DNA from: Aurantibacillus circumpalustris | GTDB lineage: Bacteria; Bacteroidota; Bacteroidia; B-17B0; Aurantibacillaceae | Assembly (NCBI RefSeq): GCF_029625215.1 | Contig: NZ_CP121197.1 | Coordinates: 1,302,001 to 1,366,000, forward strand | Direction: 5' to 3' | Length of the DNA stretch: 64,000 bases | Part shown: piece after piece, positions 1-8,411 of the stretch | How the letters are laid out: each line of letters begins with the position of its first letter | Numbering within the stretch: the stretch's first letter is position 1 | Made by a program: the position numbers and the translations under genes | The notes under the pieces: generated by a model | Told to the model about the DNA's origin: nothing | Database searches by the model: none | The model's input: the letters and a program-made list of their open reading frames with translations, nothing else

Positions 1-842
1 GGTGTACCCGGATCAATAATCATGTATCCGGCGTTTGGCAAATAACGTTGATTAAATGCCACATAAGGGTTTGCGCCATATCTAGCAAAGGCAGCTGTAA
101 CATAAACCGTGTCTATACCAAGTGCGTTTTGCATTTTATCTTCTAAGCGCATAATTTCAAAGCCACTATTAAAACCATCTTCGCCGCCAAATTCATTTAA
201 ATATTCGGCAACAGCATCACGCAAAGGAAATGTACCCGGCGCGGAAATTAACTCACCAATAATGGTTAACACCAACGGATCAAAAGTTGCTGTAATAAAC
301 AATTGCAACTCGTCGGCATTGTCATTAATTATATTTACTATAATACCAGCAGGTGCTTTTTTCTTTATGTAAGCAGTAAAAGCTACATATTGCGGTGCAC
401 TAATAGGTGTAGGATTTAAACCACTCAAGGTTGCTATTTTTAAATTCACAACGCCAACACCTTCTTGCGCTGCCGCTAAAGAAATTATTTGGCTAGCAGG
501 GTTAACAGTTGCATAACGCCACTCTAAATCAATAAGAGTTAGTGAGTCACCGTATTGAAACTCTTTAGCAACAGAAATATACCAAGGCAAAGTACCATAG
601 CGCGATTTTGCCGCAATTGCTTCTAAATAAATTTTATAAAGATCAAATACAACATCAAGAGCAAACATTGCTGATGCAACACACCAAAATTGCAAACGCC
701 AAATTGCCACTTTGCTTTGTGAGGTTAAATCAGCCAAAAGCGTTTGTGCGCTATCAATATTTGGTTGGTAAATATTTAAATTGCTAAAAGTGTTTTTCTC
801 AGCAATCATTATATCGTACCAGTATTTAGGTGTTCGTGCCAT
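1..842 (-). CDS. Baseplate J-like protein, partial (3' end outside window)
   Basis: The reading frame opens with ATG at 842 (MARTPKYWYDIM) and stays open for 280 codons to the left edge, so the C-terminus is missing. It is the last visible gene of the leftward tail operon and overlaps the preceding small gene by 17 bp. The visible part has the composition of a baseplate wedge protein of the Mu gp47 / P2 J type: an alpha-helical N-terminus followed by mixed beta segments with hydrophobic strands (for example APAGIIVNIINDNADELQLF). Its position after spike, hub and gp46-like genes is where gpJ sits in Mu-like myophages. The assignment rests more on order and general character than on a diagnostic motif. 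It would build the baseplate ring to which tail fibres attach. Confidence 0.6.
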   Translation of the reverse strand, partial: MARTPKYWYDIMIAEKNTFSNLNIYQPNIDSAQTLLADLTSQSKVAIWRLQFWCVASAMFALDVVFDLYKIYLEAIAAKSRYGTLPWYISVAKEFQYGDSLTLIDLEWRYATVNPASQIISLAAAQEGVGVVNLKIATLSGLNPTPISAPQYVAFTAYIKKKAPAGIIVNIINDNADELQLFITATFDPLVLTIIGELISAPGTFPLRDAVAEYLNEFGGEDGFNSGFEIMRLEDKMQNALGIDTVYVTAAFARYGANPYVAFNQRYLPNAGYMIIDPGT

Positions 843-1032
843 TTGTTTTAAGTATTTCAGGTTCTTTATATTCTTGATTGTATGTTTTAAGCTTATCAAT
901 CAAAAGCTGTTTTGTTGGAAATAAAAAAAGTTCAGGTTGACCAGTTACAACTTGCTGTCCCTCAATTAAGCCTCCATAGTGAAACACTGTTGTTTCATTT
1001 GTTGCCAAGTAATATGTGTTAAATTCCACCAT
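826..1032 (-). CDS. Small tail-operon protein, 68 aa, unknown
   Basis: A 68-residue protein starting MVEFNTYYLATNE. Its start overlaps the end of the LysM/BspA tail gene by 14 bp and its stop overlaps the baseplate J-like gene by 17 bp, so it is translationally packed inside the tail operon. It has no signal peptide or membrane segment. I do not recognise a family. The tight coupling on both sides argues that it is real and that its product works with the baseplate, but this is inference from position only. Confidence 0.5.
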   Translation of the reverse strand: MVEFNTYYLATNETTVFHYGGLIEGQQVVTGQPELFLFPTKQLLIDKLKTYNQEYKEPEILKTNGTNT

Positions 1033-3181
1033 CAGTTATAGTCCAATTATTTGGCGCGCCGGTTAATATTGCTTTTCCTGCCGAACCGCCAGCTGTGTAT
1101 TTAATTGTGTTGAAGTTTATATTTACGTTTGGTTGTAATGTCAATGCAGACCATGTATTATAAATTAAATCTAGATTAGCAGCTGAAAAACCAGCAGCAG
1201 ATTTTCCTAGCATAAACTCTGTGAATGAAGTAACATTTGAAACGTCCCAAGAACTTATATCTTGATCTATTCCACAATAAGCAAACATATATGCCATAGT
1301 GGTTACACTTGAAACATCCCAACCACCAATATTTTTATTAAAAGACTGACAATTATAAAACATGTATCTCATATCAGTCACATTTGAAACATCCCAAGCT
1401 GTGATATCTCCATTAAAAACTATTGCAGACTCAAACAGCTCAAGCATATTGGTTACGTTTGAAACGTTCCAAGAATTTAAATTTTGATTAAATGATTGAG
1501 CGTTATAAAAAAGTAAACTCATGTTTGTCACGCTTGAAACATTCCAAGTGTTTAATGGCTGATTAAACGAAAGGCAACTACAAAGCATAGCAGACATATT
1601 AGTAACGCTTGAAACGTCCCATGTACCAATGTTTTTATTGAAGGATACAGCGGAATAAAACATAAAACTCATATTTGTTACGCTTGAAACATCCCATGCA
1701 CCAATATTTTGATTAAATGATTGGCAGTAATATAGCATGTAGCTCATGTTTGTTACGCTTGAAACGTTCCAACTACCAATATTTTTATTAAAAGATTGAG
1801 CTCCATAAAACATATAGCTCATGTCTGTAACGCTTGAAACGTTCCATAAGCTAATATTTCCATTAAAGGCAACTGCACCATAGAAAACATATCTCATGTC
1901 TGATACGTTTGAAACATCCCAAGTGCTTATATCTCCATTAAAAGATGTAGCAGATTCAAATATCTCCAACATAACAGTTACATTTGAAGTATTCCATGAA
2001 TTTAAAGGCTGATTAAAAGCCGGTGCTTGGTAAAACAAAAGACTAATGTCCACAACGTTCGATGTGTTCCAAGAATTTAAAGGCTGGTTAAATACTGTAC
2101 AACTAGCAAACATGCCGCGCAAAGTAACAGCTGCACTTGTATCTATATTTAAAACTCCATTAAACACAGAGCATGATCTAAATGCATTTGAAAAATCAGT
2201 AACGTTAGATGTATTAGGAACATCACTATAATTTGCAACGAGATTTGCACAACCAAAAAAAGCATCTTTAAAAGACTTCCAAACCTGATCGCCCCAATTG
2301 TCAATAGAAAGTAGTTTATAACAATCATCACCACTAGCAAAATTTATTGCAGGGAAATTGTTTAATATTTTTATTTGATAAGTGCCCGGTGCTGGATATG
2401 TATGCGTTGGGCTGGCGTGTGTTACTTGAAAAGTCGAAGTCCCATCGCCCCATTCAATAATACAATTGTAACTATAAGCTGGGTTTAATGGTAATCTAAA
2501 TTGATTACTCGCACTTGTACCAGCGTTATCTGTTTTAACCGTTATTGCAAAATAATTAGGTGCGGTTACTTCGCCTTCTACAGTCATTATAAAATCAGTT
2601 GCACCAGCACCAGCAAGTGTTAAAGTTTCATTGTAAGTGCCTACCACTAAACCTGCTTTAATTCTTACTTGATAAACTAATCCCGTGAAAACTTCACCAT
2701 CCACAAATGGAATTAGAAACGGTGTGCTAATCCAAACACCGCCAACCTTAACCTCTAAATTTACTGAAGGCGTTGCGGTAATGTTTCCTGAACCAGTTAA
2801 ACCTTCCGCTTGAACTGAAAATAAAGAAGACGGCAATGATGGTCCTATTCCACCAACATAACCCGAATTAATAATGCTATTTAAAATAGCGGTACTTGTA
2901 ACCGCACTTATATAAGGTGGCGGCGGTAAAATAATTCCCTCCGCCTCAATCGCATTATTCGGCCTAATCCCTTTTTGTTTTAAAAGCGCAACAACATCCT
3001 TATTTATTACTTTCGAATCGTCAATTAAAATCAATGAGCCCGGCTCAGGGCTCGTTTCTAAATTTATCACACCAACGTTATCTGCCGCCAATTGCAAAAG
3101 ACCTTCAGTACTTCCGTAATACTGTAAAGCTAAATCCCACACACTTTGTCCTTCCTCAACAGGTACGCGTCTAATTGCCAT
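1019..3181 (-). CDS. Tail protein with LysM, PKD-like domain and BspA/DUF285 repeat array
   Basis: This 720-residue protein begins with a LysM-like domain (residues about 1-55, motif EEGQSVWDLALQYYGS), as in small phage tail proteins of the gpX type. A beta-rich region follows (about 115-205), then a PKD-like domain (about 208-275) with the motif IEWGDGTSTF. From about residue 330 to 660 there are about 13 repeats of 25 residues of the form FNxxIxxWDVSSVTNMSxMFYxxxS. This is the BspA-like / DUF285 repeat that forms a curved beta-solenoid used for binding surfaces. It sits between the gp46-like gene (10 bp overlap) and the baseplate J-like gene, so it is probably virion-borne. The near-identical 75-bp DNA units could recombine. 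A role as receptor-binding or adhesion component is inferred. Confidence 0.75.
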   Translation of the reverse strand: MAIRRVPVEEGQSVWDLALQYYGSTEGLLQLAADNVGVINLETSPEPGSLILIDDSKVINKDVVALLKQKGIRPNNAIEAEGIILPPPPYISAVTSTAILNSIINSGYVGGIGPSLPSSLFSVQAEGLTGSGNITATPSVNLEVKVGGVWISTPFLIPFVDGEVFTGLVYQVRIKAGLVVGTYNETLTLAGAGATDFIMTVEGEVTAPNYFAITVKTDNAGTSASNQFRLPLNPAYSYNCIIEWGDGTSTFQVTHASPTHTYPAPGTYQIKILNNFPAINFASGDDCYKLLSIDNWGDQVWKSFKDAFFGCANLVANYSDVPNTSNVTDFSNAFRSCSVFNGVLNIDTSAAVTLRGMFASCTVFNQPLNSWNTSNVVDISLLFYQAPAFNQPLNSWNTSNVTVMLEIFESATSFNGDISTWDVSNVSDMRYVFYGAVAFNGNISLWNVSSVTDMSYMFYGAQSFNKNIGSWNVSSVTNMSYMLYYCQSFNQNIGAWDVSSVTNMSFMFYSAVSFNKNIGTWDVSSVTNMSAMLCSCLSFNQPLNTWNVSSVTNMSLLFYNAQSFNQNLNSWNVSNVTNMLELFESAIVFNGDITAWDVSNVTDMRYMFYNCQSFNKNIGGWDVSSVTTMAYMFAYCGIDQDISSWDVSNVTSFTEFMLGKSAAGFSAANLDLIYNTWSALTLQPNVNINFNTIKYTAGGSAGKAILTGAPNNWTITDGGI

Positions 3182-3476
3182 ATTTACCAGCCACTTTAAA
3201 ATCGTTTAAACCCGAAATAATTAAAAAATCAATTGTTTGTCCGTCCGCTTCAAGTTCCGCTTGCGTTTCTTTTTTCAAGTCACGCAAACCACCCTCGTCT
3301 AAAATCCACGACTCAACACCAACACCACTATCAGGCTCCATTTTATTTTCGCCTTTCTCACAAATAATTAAAAGTTGCGAATGCTGGCGAGTACTTTCGC
3401 CAACATAATCGTCGCCATTTCTAACTTCGTTTTCACCAGTATTTTGGTCAAGTAATATGTCGTAAACTTTACCCAT
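3171..3476 (-). CDS. Mu gp46 / gpW-like baseplate protein
   Basis: A 101-residue acidic protein (MGKVYDILLDQNTGENEV). The pattern of an N-terminal 'D..TGE' segment, a conserved 'E..W.L....G' central part and a C-terminal helix ending in 'V.G' fits small baseplate wedge proteins related to T4 gp25, P2 W and Mu gp46. It overlaps the spike-like gene upstream by 8 bp and the LysM/BspA gene downstream by 11 bp. The order spike, gp46-like, J-like matches Mu-type baseplate modules, here interrupted by the LysM/BspA gene. The product would form the inner baseplate ring. Family assignment is from size, order and weak motif similarity. Confidence 0.55.
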   Translation of the reverse strand: MGKVYDILLDQNTGENEVRNGDDYVGESTRQHSQLLIICEKGENKMEPDSGVGVESWILDEGGLRDLKKETQAELEADGQTIDFLIISGLNDFKVAGKYGN

Positions 3477-4050
3477 GTTTTACATCCTCGTTTTCATCTT
3501 CATTAAAAGTTATTATTTGTGATCCCATTTCAGCGTCAAAAGATATTTTACCATTAGCTCCGTTAGCAGCCGTTGAAGCTCCAACCGCTGTAAACGCATT
3601 GCCAATTGCTGTATTTAAACTCCCTAAATAATCCTTAATCGCATTTAAATTATCCAGTATAAATTCTTGTATTGGTAAGCCGCCGTATTGATCGCCGTTA
3701 ATTTTAATTTTACCATCATCGGTAAACTCAAAAGTGCGTCCTGAAACGGCCTTTAAATGCCATTTTTTTATCTTTGAAAAGCGCGTTACCTGATAAGCAT
3801 GTTCATTATTAAAAAGGCAGCTAATTGTAACTTCTGAGTCTACATCGGGTATGCAAACAATTCCCGAATCATCATCGCTAACGGCAACATTTAAACGCAC
3901 ACTTTCAAAATCAGGTCCTCCACGCGATGGTGTAACCACGCAAGTAAAATCAGTTTCATCAACAGATTTAACCTTTCCTGTAATTGTTGCAGGAATGGTT
4001 TTAAGAATTAATCTTATAACAGCTTTTCTAAATTTATCGCCAATTATCAT
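3469..4050 (-). CDS. Baseplate spike / gp45-like protein (OB-fold)
   Basis: A 193-residue protein with an N-terminal beta-rich OB-like region (about 20-110, containing TGKVKSVDETDFTCVVTPS and VCIPDVDSEVTISC). This resembles the N-terminal domain of central spike proteins such as P2 gpV and Mu gp45. A segment TFEFTDDGKIKING follows, typical of phage spike proteins, then a C-terminal coiled segment. It lies directly after the hub gene (4 bp overlap) and before the gp46-like gene, the normal place for a spike. The product would sit below the tail tube and puncture the envelope. It is shorter at the C-terminus than P2 V and shows no clear apex metal-binding HxH motif. Confidence 0.6.
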   Translation of the reverse strand: MIIGDKFRKAVIRLILKTIPATITGKVKSVDETDFTCVVTPSRGGPDFESVRLNVAVSDDDSGIVCIPDVDSEVTISCLFNNEHAYQVTRFSKIKKWHLKAVSGRTFEFTDDGKIKINGDQYGGLPIQEFILDNLNAIKDYLGSLNTAIGNAFTAVGASTAANGANGKISFDAEMGSQIITFNEDENEDVKHG

Positions 4051-4979
4051 ATCAATACTTTTCTACCCGGTGTAATTGTTCTGTTGTATCCTTCAGGACC
4101 ATAATTTGTAACTACCATATCAGCAAAAACGCCTTGTTCGCGCTCCGGAAAATAATCATCCTCCAACCAAAGTGTCCAACTGTGATCTACATAAGGTCGG
4201 CCACCTAACGAGCGAAACGTTCCTTTGTAACCGTCATATTTCATGCGGTCAATTTGCTCCTGGGCGAGTGCTTTTAATTCGCTCTCTTGTTTGTTGTAAA
4301 AATGTAAAGTGATGCTGTTACCATCCGAATCTCCAAACTCCTTTTCTATACGTTGGTTGTTTGGCAACACGCTAACAGCCTTTACTTTTATGCGTAAATC
4401 TTCTTTGCGCTTGTAAATTAAGCCCGTTGCTTTAGCGTTTTTTTGAAAATGGTAAACCACTTCAGGCAGATTCTTTTCTATGTAAGGCAAGCCAATAAAA
4501 AGCGTTTTTTCGCGGTAGTAAGATGTAAGTAAAAAATCATCTTTCAACTTTTGCAAAGCATAAGCAACCGTTGTATTTTCTGAAATACGGAAAGGCGAAA
4601 GTGTAACCTCCGGGCAATCAATTGTTGCATCCGGCACAAGAAACTTTAAAAGATTTTTAAGTGTGATACTTTTCCAACTGCCCGATTTAGTGGTTTGTTT
4701 CAAATTCCACATCTCATCCTCGCACTTTATTTCAACAGGCATAGTTGGTAATATTTCCGAAACGTACCCTTTAAATTCGGTTATGTACTCGTCGTCGTAA
4801 GCTCCTTGTATTTCAACAGCATCACCAACCTTTATTGCACCAAGTAGCCCCGCAATATTGTGCATTTTAATAGAGGCGGTTTGCGTCATTTGCTTCCAGC
4901 TTTTTGTGGTTGTAAACGAATGACAATGAGTAAACTCATAATCGCCAATTGTTATATAGCTATTCATCCAAACGCTCAT
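4047..4979 (-). CDS. Baseplate hub protein (gpD / gp44-like)
   Basis: A 310-residue protein matching phage hub proteins (P2 gpD 'late control', Mu gp44). The N-terminus (YITIGDYEFTHCHSFTTTKSW) forms the first hub beta-domain, 'VGDAVEIQGAYDDEYITEFKGYVSEI' type strands follow, and the middle part contains the hub insertion. The C-terminal half has 'LKALAQEQIDRMKYDGYKGTF', the helix-beta pattern seen before the last barrel of hub proteins. It overlaps the DUF6046-like gene by one base and the spike gene by 4 bp. It would form the trimeric platform joining tube and spike. Sequence similarity to enterobacterial homologues is weak, so the call rests on fold pattern and gene order. Confidence 0.65.
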   Translation of the reverse strand: MSVWMNSYITIGDYEFTHCHSFTTTKSWKQMTQTASIKMHNIAGLLGAIKVGDAVEIQGAYDDEYITEFKGYVSEILPTMPVEIKCEDEMWNLKQTTKSGSWKSITLKNLLKFLVPDATIDCPEVTLSPFRISENTTVAYALQKLKDDFLLTSYYREKTLFIGLPYIEKNLPEVVYHFQKNAKATGLIYKRKEDLRIKVKAVSVLPNNQRIEKEFGDSDGNSITLHFYNKQESELKALAQEQIDRMKYDGYKGTFRSLGGRPYVDHSWTLWLEDDYFPEREQGVFADMVVTNYGPEGYNRTITPGRKVLI

Positions 4980-5662
4980 TACGATGCGGATTTTCTTTTT
5001 AATTCAAGTTTATATTCTTTGTCACTCGACGCAACAAACTCATAAGGTGCCATGCTTTGTTCGCCCGGTTGCGGTATTAAACTAAAATCATCAAAACTGA
5101 TGTATTTAATATTGAAGATTGTAAACAACGGACATTCAACCTCTAAATGGTGCTTTAACTCGTAAATCGTTCTTAGTTTTCTAACAATATCTTCAGGGTA
5201 CTCTTCGCGGTCATAATCCTCGTCAACTGCAATGCCGCGAATAGTGATTTTGTAATCACCTAAACTGTACAACTCTTTAAACGTTCCATCTTGCCCATCA
5301 ATATCTGTGTCTACTCTTTTTTTAGAACCGCGTATTTCAATAATTGGTTCGTTCGGTAAAGTAAAATATTCAAGCTCCTCGCCCTTCGCGCTAATCTGAA
5401 TTTTAAGCGGCATTAAAATAGGTGTGTTCAAATATGCGCTTCTATTATTAACATCAAATTCAACAGCTTTTAAATCATCGTATTCATTTACAAGTCCCTT
5501 TTTTGTTTTGCCAACCGTAGGAAAATATATCCTTCTGTAACCAAACGAAAATCTCAGCATGTCTAAGATTCTCAAATCATACTTTGATTTTTTTACCAGC
5601 GCGGTTTTATTAGTAACCACCTGCGTAAACTCTGATGTTCTTATATTTAAATCACCTGCCAT
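4979..5662 (-). CDS. Conserved phage tail protein, DUF6046-like
   Basis: A 227-residue protein between tape measure and hub, sharing single-base overlaps with both. It has no signal peptide or membrane segment. The middle contains strands such as LNTPILMPLKIQISAKGEE and LGDYKITIRGIAVDEDYD, and the latter half 'EECPLFTIFNIKYISFDDF'-like beta segments. I believe it belongs to the DUF6046 family found in tail modules of Bacteroidota phages. Its place corresponds to Mu gp43 / DNA-circularisation or LysM-type tail-end connectors, which link tape measure and hub. The functional role is inferred from position. Confidence 0.5.
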   Translation of the reverse strand: MAGDLNIRTSEFTQVVTNKTALVKKSKYDLRILDMLRFSFGYRRIYFPTVGKTKKGLVNEYDDLKAVEFDVNNRSAYLNTPILMPLKIQISAKGEELEYFTLPNEPIIEIRGSKKRVDTDIDGQDGTFKELYSLGDYKITIRGIAVDEDYDREEYPEDIVRKLRTIYELKHHLEVECPLFTIFNIKYISFDDFSLIPQPGEQSMAPYEFVASSDKEYKLELKRKSAS

Positions 5663-7380
5663 TATTCGTTCGCAACACTTACTTCCGCGCCTTCAATTGC
5701 TCTAACTAGCATTTCCTCTAAATCTAGAGTAACCTCTGCTGTGCCTTCTTTTAAAGTTTGTGGTTGTATAATTATATTTTCGTTTAGTTTCCCAAATTGA
5801 ACATTGATAATGCGCTGCCCACCTTGGTTAATGTTATCAATGCCTTCTTTTAAATGTTTCTTTTTCTTTTTGTCGTTGTGAAAAAGATCTTTCTTCTCTT
5901 CCTTTTTCGGCACAAGTTTATCTTGTTGGTCTTTTTTCCACTTATCATAATCACCGCCAAAACTCTTACCATCAAGCTTTGCTAAATTTCTGTTATAAAG
6001 CTCCTCGTATTCGGTTTTATATTTTAGGTTTACGGTTCGCTCTTTATCCGGCACTTCATTCTTAGCTAATTCAGGTATATGTTTACCACCTTCAGGTAAA
6101 CTAAAACCGTGTTTTTTAGTAAACTGCTCTTGAGCATACTCATGCGATAATTTTTGGTCTATCTGCATTTTGTATACTTGCATTTTACTAGGATCAACCT
6201 CGTGAGCGTTTTGATACAACTGCTCTGCGCCTTTAATTAAACGATCAACAATCGGTAAAAGAAAATCACCAATGTCCAACATCCACGATTTCATTTTATC
6301 GCCAATCTCTGCCCAACTTCGTGATTTAGATTCTGTAACATCAAGTTGCTTGTTAAGTTCGCCTGTACTAGCTCGCACCTGATCCATAACACTTAAAAGC
6401 TTATCCGCATCACCAGCCAAAACAGAAAATGCGTTTTTTGCTTGCGCATCTTTTAAACCAACAGCCTCCAACCAATTACTCTTACTTTCAGCATTAAACT
6501 TGCCGAGCTTGCCTTGCAACTCTTTAAAGAAAATACCTAAGTCGCGCACGTTACCTTCTTTATCAAATAAATGAATGCCTTGTTTTGCAAAACCGCCTTG
6601 TATTTCACTTTTTCCCATTGCAGTAAAAGCGTTTTGTAATAACATGGCACTATCGCTGCTGCTTTGCCCTTTAGCGGTCATGTAAGAAAACAATCCTGCC
6701 ACATCTTTATGGCCAATATTTAAATTGTCACCTGAAGCAATTAACTGCGGAAGATATCTTGCAAAATCTTCAAACTCACCAGCACCAACCGCTTTTGCTT
6801 TCAATAAAGTGTCCATAATACCTTCAGCAGTATCCCTTTCGCCTACAATACTTAACGTTTGCGCCAATGCTCCTGCCGCAAGGTCAATGTCAACAAAACC
6901 AGCTTTTGCGCCTTTGTTGGCAATCTTTAAAATGTCGAGTGATTTTGTAACGTTATTTACCTGACTATTAATTTTTTCAAATGCATCAGGTATGCGCATA
7001 AAATTTCCTGCGCTATCTTCGCCAATACCAACTAATTCAGATTTTAAAGCCGCGAGTGCCGTAGGTGTTAATTGAGCGGTGGCATTTACTTTTGCCATTG
7101 CGGTTTCGTAATCAAGTGCTAAGTCTGCACTTTTGTACATTAACGCTCCTGCCGCAAATGCTCCTGCTCCTGCAAGTGCCCAACGGCTACCAAGTAAATC
7201 CATAGCGCGTCCGGCTTGTGGTATTTCACTTGTAAATTCGGTAAATTTTCCTGAGTTTAATTTGCTTTGAATGCCTCCCATTTTAGAGGCTGTTTTATCG
7301 GCGGCAGAGTTTAACTTAGACAGAACGGAGCCGACTTGGTCAGTCATCTTCAATCTCCATTCTGTCAGTTTTACGCTCAT
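5662..7380 (-). CDS. Tail tape measure protein
   Basis: A 572-residue protein with a TP901-type tape measure core: ALDYETAMAKVNATAQLTP near residue 85-105, then a long helical region with conserved 'DLAAGALAQTLSIVGE', 'QLIASGDNL' and 'AMGKSEIQGG' segments. A hydrophobic stretch lies at residues about 68-85 (RWALAGAGAFAAGALMYKS), and a lysine-rich tail follows around residues 480-520. Its ATG overlaps the stop of the frameshifted chaperone extension (ATGA), the standard arrangement upstream of tape measures. At about 1.5 angstrom per residue it would set a tail of roughly 85 nm; that is an estimate from family behaviour. It follows sheath, tube and chaperone genes. Confidence 0.85.
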   Translation of the reverse strand: MSVKLTEWRLKMTDQVGSVLSKLNSAADKTASKMGGIQSKLNSGKFTEFTSEIPQAGRAMDLLGSRWALAGAGAFAAGALMYKSADLALDYETAMAKVNATAQLTPTALAALKSELVGIGEDSAGNFMRIPDAFEKINSQVNNVTKSLDILKIANKGAKAGFVDIDLAAGALAQTLSIVGERDTAEGIMDTLLKAKAVGAGEFEDFARYLPQLIASGDNLNIGHKDVAGLFSYMTAKGQSSSDSAMLLQNAFTAMGKSEIQGGFAKQGIHLFDKEGNVRDLGIFFKELQGKLGKFNAESKSNWLEAVGLKDAQAKNAFSVLAGDADKLLSVMDQVRASTGELNKQLDVTESKSRSWAEIGDKMKSWMLDIGDFLLPIVDRLIKGAEQLYQNAHEVDPSKMQVYKMQIDQKLSHEYAQEQFTKKHGFSLPEGGKHIPELAKNEVPDKERTVNLKYKTEYEELYNRNLAKLDGKSFGGDYDKWKKDQQDKLVPKKEEKKDLFHNDKKKKKHLKEGIDNINQGGQRIINVQFGKLNENIIIQPQTLKEGTAEVTLDLEEMLVRAIEGAEVSVANE

Positions 7381-7577
7381 TTTTTAAACAGTTTGTTTAT
7401 TGGGTGGTGTTTTGTTTCCTCTTGCCGAGCCCACTCCAAACGAGCGAAGAGTTCTAATATTCTTTTGTTCGATAATTTTTCAATTGATATGTCTTTGTAG
7501 TGGTATTGGAGCTGTGCAATTATTTGAACGTATATGTCCTTTTTTACCCTGTCTCGCGCAGCTCCTAAAGCTTTTCC
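7377..7577 (-). CDS. Tail assembly chaperone extension, read by -1 frameshift (T-like part of G-T)
   Basis: This open frame has no start codon of its own. It lies in the -1 frame relative to the upstream chaperone gene and continues for 65 codons (KALGAARDRVKKDIYV near its beginning, HHPINKLFKK at its end). Its TGA at 7377-7379 overlaps the tape measure ATG. The frame is open in the -1 register from about 7597, so a slip at the heptamer G GAA AAG (7571-7577), just before the zero-frame stop, would yield a product of about 178 residues. The content is helical and charged, as expected for T-type extensions that recruit the tape measure. A -1 shift of this type is known in lambda G-T and P2 E-E'. 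Confidence 0.75.
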   Translation of the reverse strand, partial: GKALGAARDRVKKDIYVQIIAQLQYHYKDISIEKLSNKRILELFARLEWARQEETKHHPINKLFKK

Positions 7578-7912
7578 ACCTCTACATCGGCGGCTATAAT
7601 TATTTTATCCATCGCAAAAACCATTCCTTGGTACAATGCTTGTGATTTCATCACATCAGGGTGGCAATCTAACATACAATTAGCCAAAAGGCTTTGGTTG
7701 TATGTGCCCGGTTTATCTTTATTGCTTTTTGATGCACGCGTCAAATCTTCCATCGATGGAGGTCTGCAATACGCTTTTTTAGTTACTTTGTCTTTTGGAT
7801 CAACGGCTTTAAGCACGTGTATTTCTTCAATATCGTGTGCCTTTTTCCATTCGGCAATTTTTGCCGCTGTAGGTTCTTGCCAAGTTGCTGCTGCTGTGGT
7901 GTTCTCTTCCAT
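7565..7912 (-). CDS. Tail assembly chaperone (G-like)
   Basis: A 115-residue, mostly helical protein (MEENTTAAATWQEP at the N-terminus) located between tail tube and tape measure, the fixed place of tail assembly chaperones. The middle holds 'KAYCRPPSMEDLTRASKS' and 'LLANCMLDCHPDVM', a pattern seen in chaperones of Bacteroidota phages. Its 3' end overlaps an open -1 frame entered at GGAAAAG, giving the G / G-T pair. The short form should be the abundant product and would bind tape measure and tube proteins during assembly without entering the virion. Confidence 0.75.
   Translation of the reverse strand: MEENTTAAATWQEPTAAKIAEWKKAHDIEEIHVLKAVDPKDKVTKKAYCRPPSMEDLTRASKSNKDKPGTYNQSLLANCMLDCHPDVMKSQALYQGMVFAMDKIIIAADVEVEKL
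7571..7577 (-). other. Probable programmed -1 frameshift site GGAAAAG
   Basis: The zero frame reads GTG GAA AAG CTT TAG. Slipping back one base gives GGA AAA GCT and enters the long open -1 frame. The heptamer is one base away from the lambda slippery sequence GGGAAAG, and the A-site AAG to AAA slip is a favourable one. The zero-frame stop codon TAG lies only one codon downstream. I chose this heptamer because it is the best slippery string inside the short window where both frames are open. Confidence 0.6.
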
Positions 7913-7949
7913 TTTATTTATTTTGTTAAGTGAATACTTTGTTTAATTT

Positions 7950-8375
7950 TTAACCGCCAACGTTGTACTCAATCATGCCGATAGCCAAATCAAGCTTAAC
8001 CTCCATGTGAGTGTCGCCGCTTTTCATGCCTTTAGGCACTTTTTTAATTCTTACAAATTTTAAGCGGTCAAATGTTGCTTTGCCACCAACTGGTGCGTAA
8101 CCAACTGTAATTGTAAACGGAGGCATGTCGGTTAAATCTTTACCCGGCAATAATGCGCCTTGCATACCTTCAATTACACTTTGTAAAACGGTAATGTCTC
8201 CTGAGCGCGATTTTTTACCGCGTCCAAGCGCAACAGGGTCAGCACTCATCCCGTGTATTTCGGTGTGTTCTTTCATCACCTCGTAATTAATATCCACAAC
8301 ACCCTCTTCAGGAGTTGCTTTACCGGGTAGGATGATTTTTACATCCTCAGAGCTATATTCAAAACCGTTTATCAT
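7950..8375 (-). CDS. Tail tube protein
   Basis: A 141-residue beta-rich protein (MINGFEYSSEDVKIILPGKA) immediately after the sheath gene, as in contractile-tail phages. It has alternating strands and a 'GRGKKSRSGDITVLQSVIEGM' loop-helix of the kind that packs tube rings, and ends in a strand 'KLDLAIGMIEYNVGG'. Size and position match tube proteins of Mu-like phages (Mu gpM is similar in role). No nuclease, protease or membrane motif is present. It would polymerise into the inner tube around the tape measure. Confidence 0.7.
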   Translation of the reverse strand: MINGFEYSSEDVKIILPGKATPEEGVVDINYEVMKEHTEIHGMSADPVALGRGKKSRSGDITVLQSVIEGMQGALLPGKDLTDMPPFTITVGYAPVGGKATFDRLKFVRIKKVPKGMKSGDTHMEVKLDLAIGMIEYNVGG

Positions 8376-8411
8376 TGCTTTTTTTTTTAATTATTTCTTA
8401 AAAATTTTATT

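Noticed and set aside
1300-2130. Regular ~75-bp repeats suggestive of CRISPR or tandem satellite DNA
   Set aside because: They are the codons of the 25-residue BspA/DUF285 repeats in a continuous reading frame; no constant repeat with unique spacers exists.
7400-7645. Rightward open frame of about 80 codons across the chaperone gap
   Set aside because: It is antisense to the -1 frame extension, which has better coding character and fits exactly to the tape measure start.
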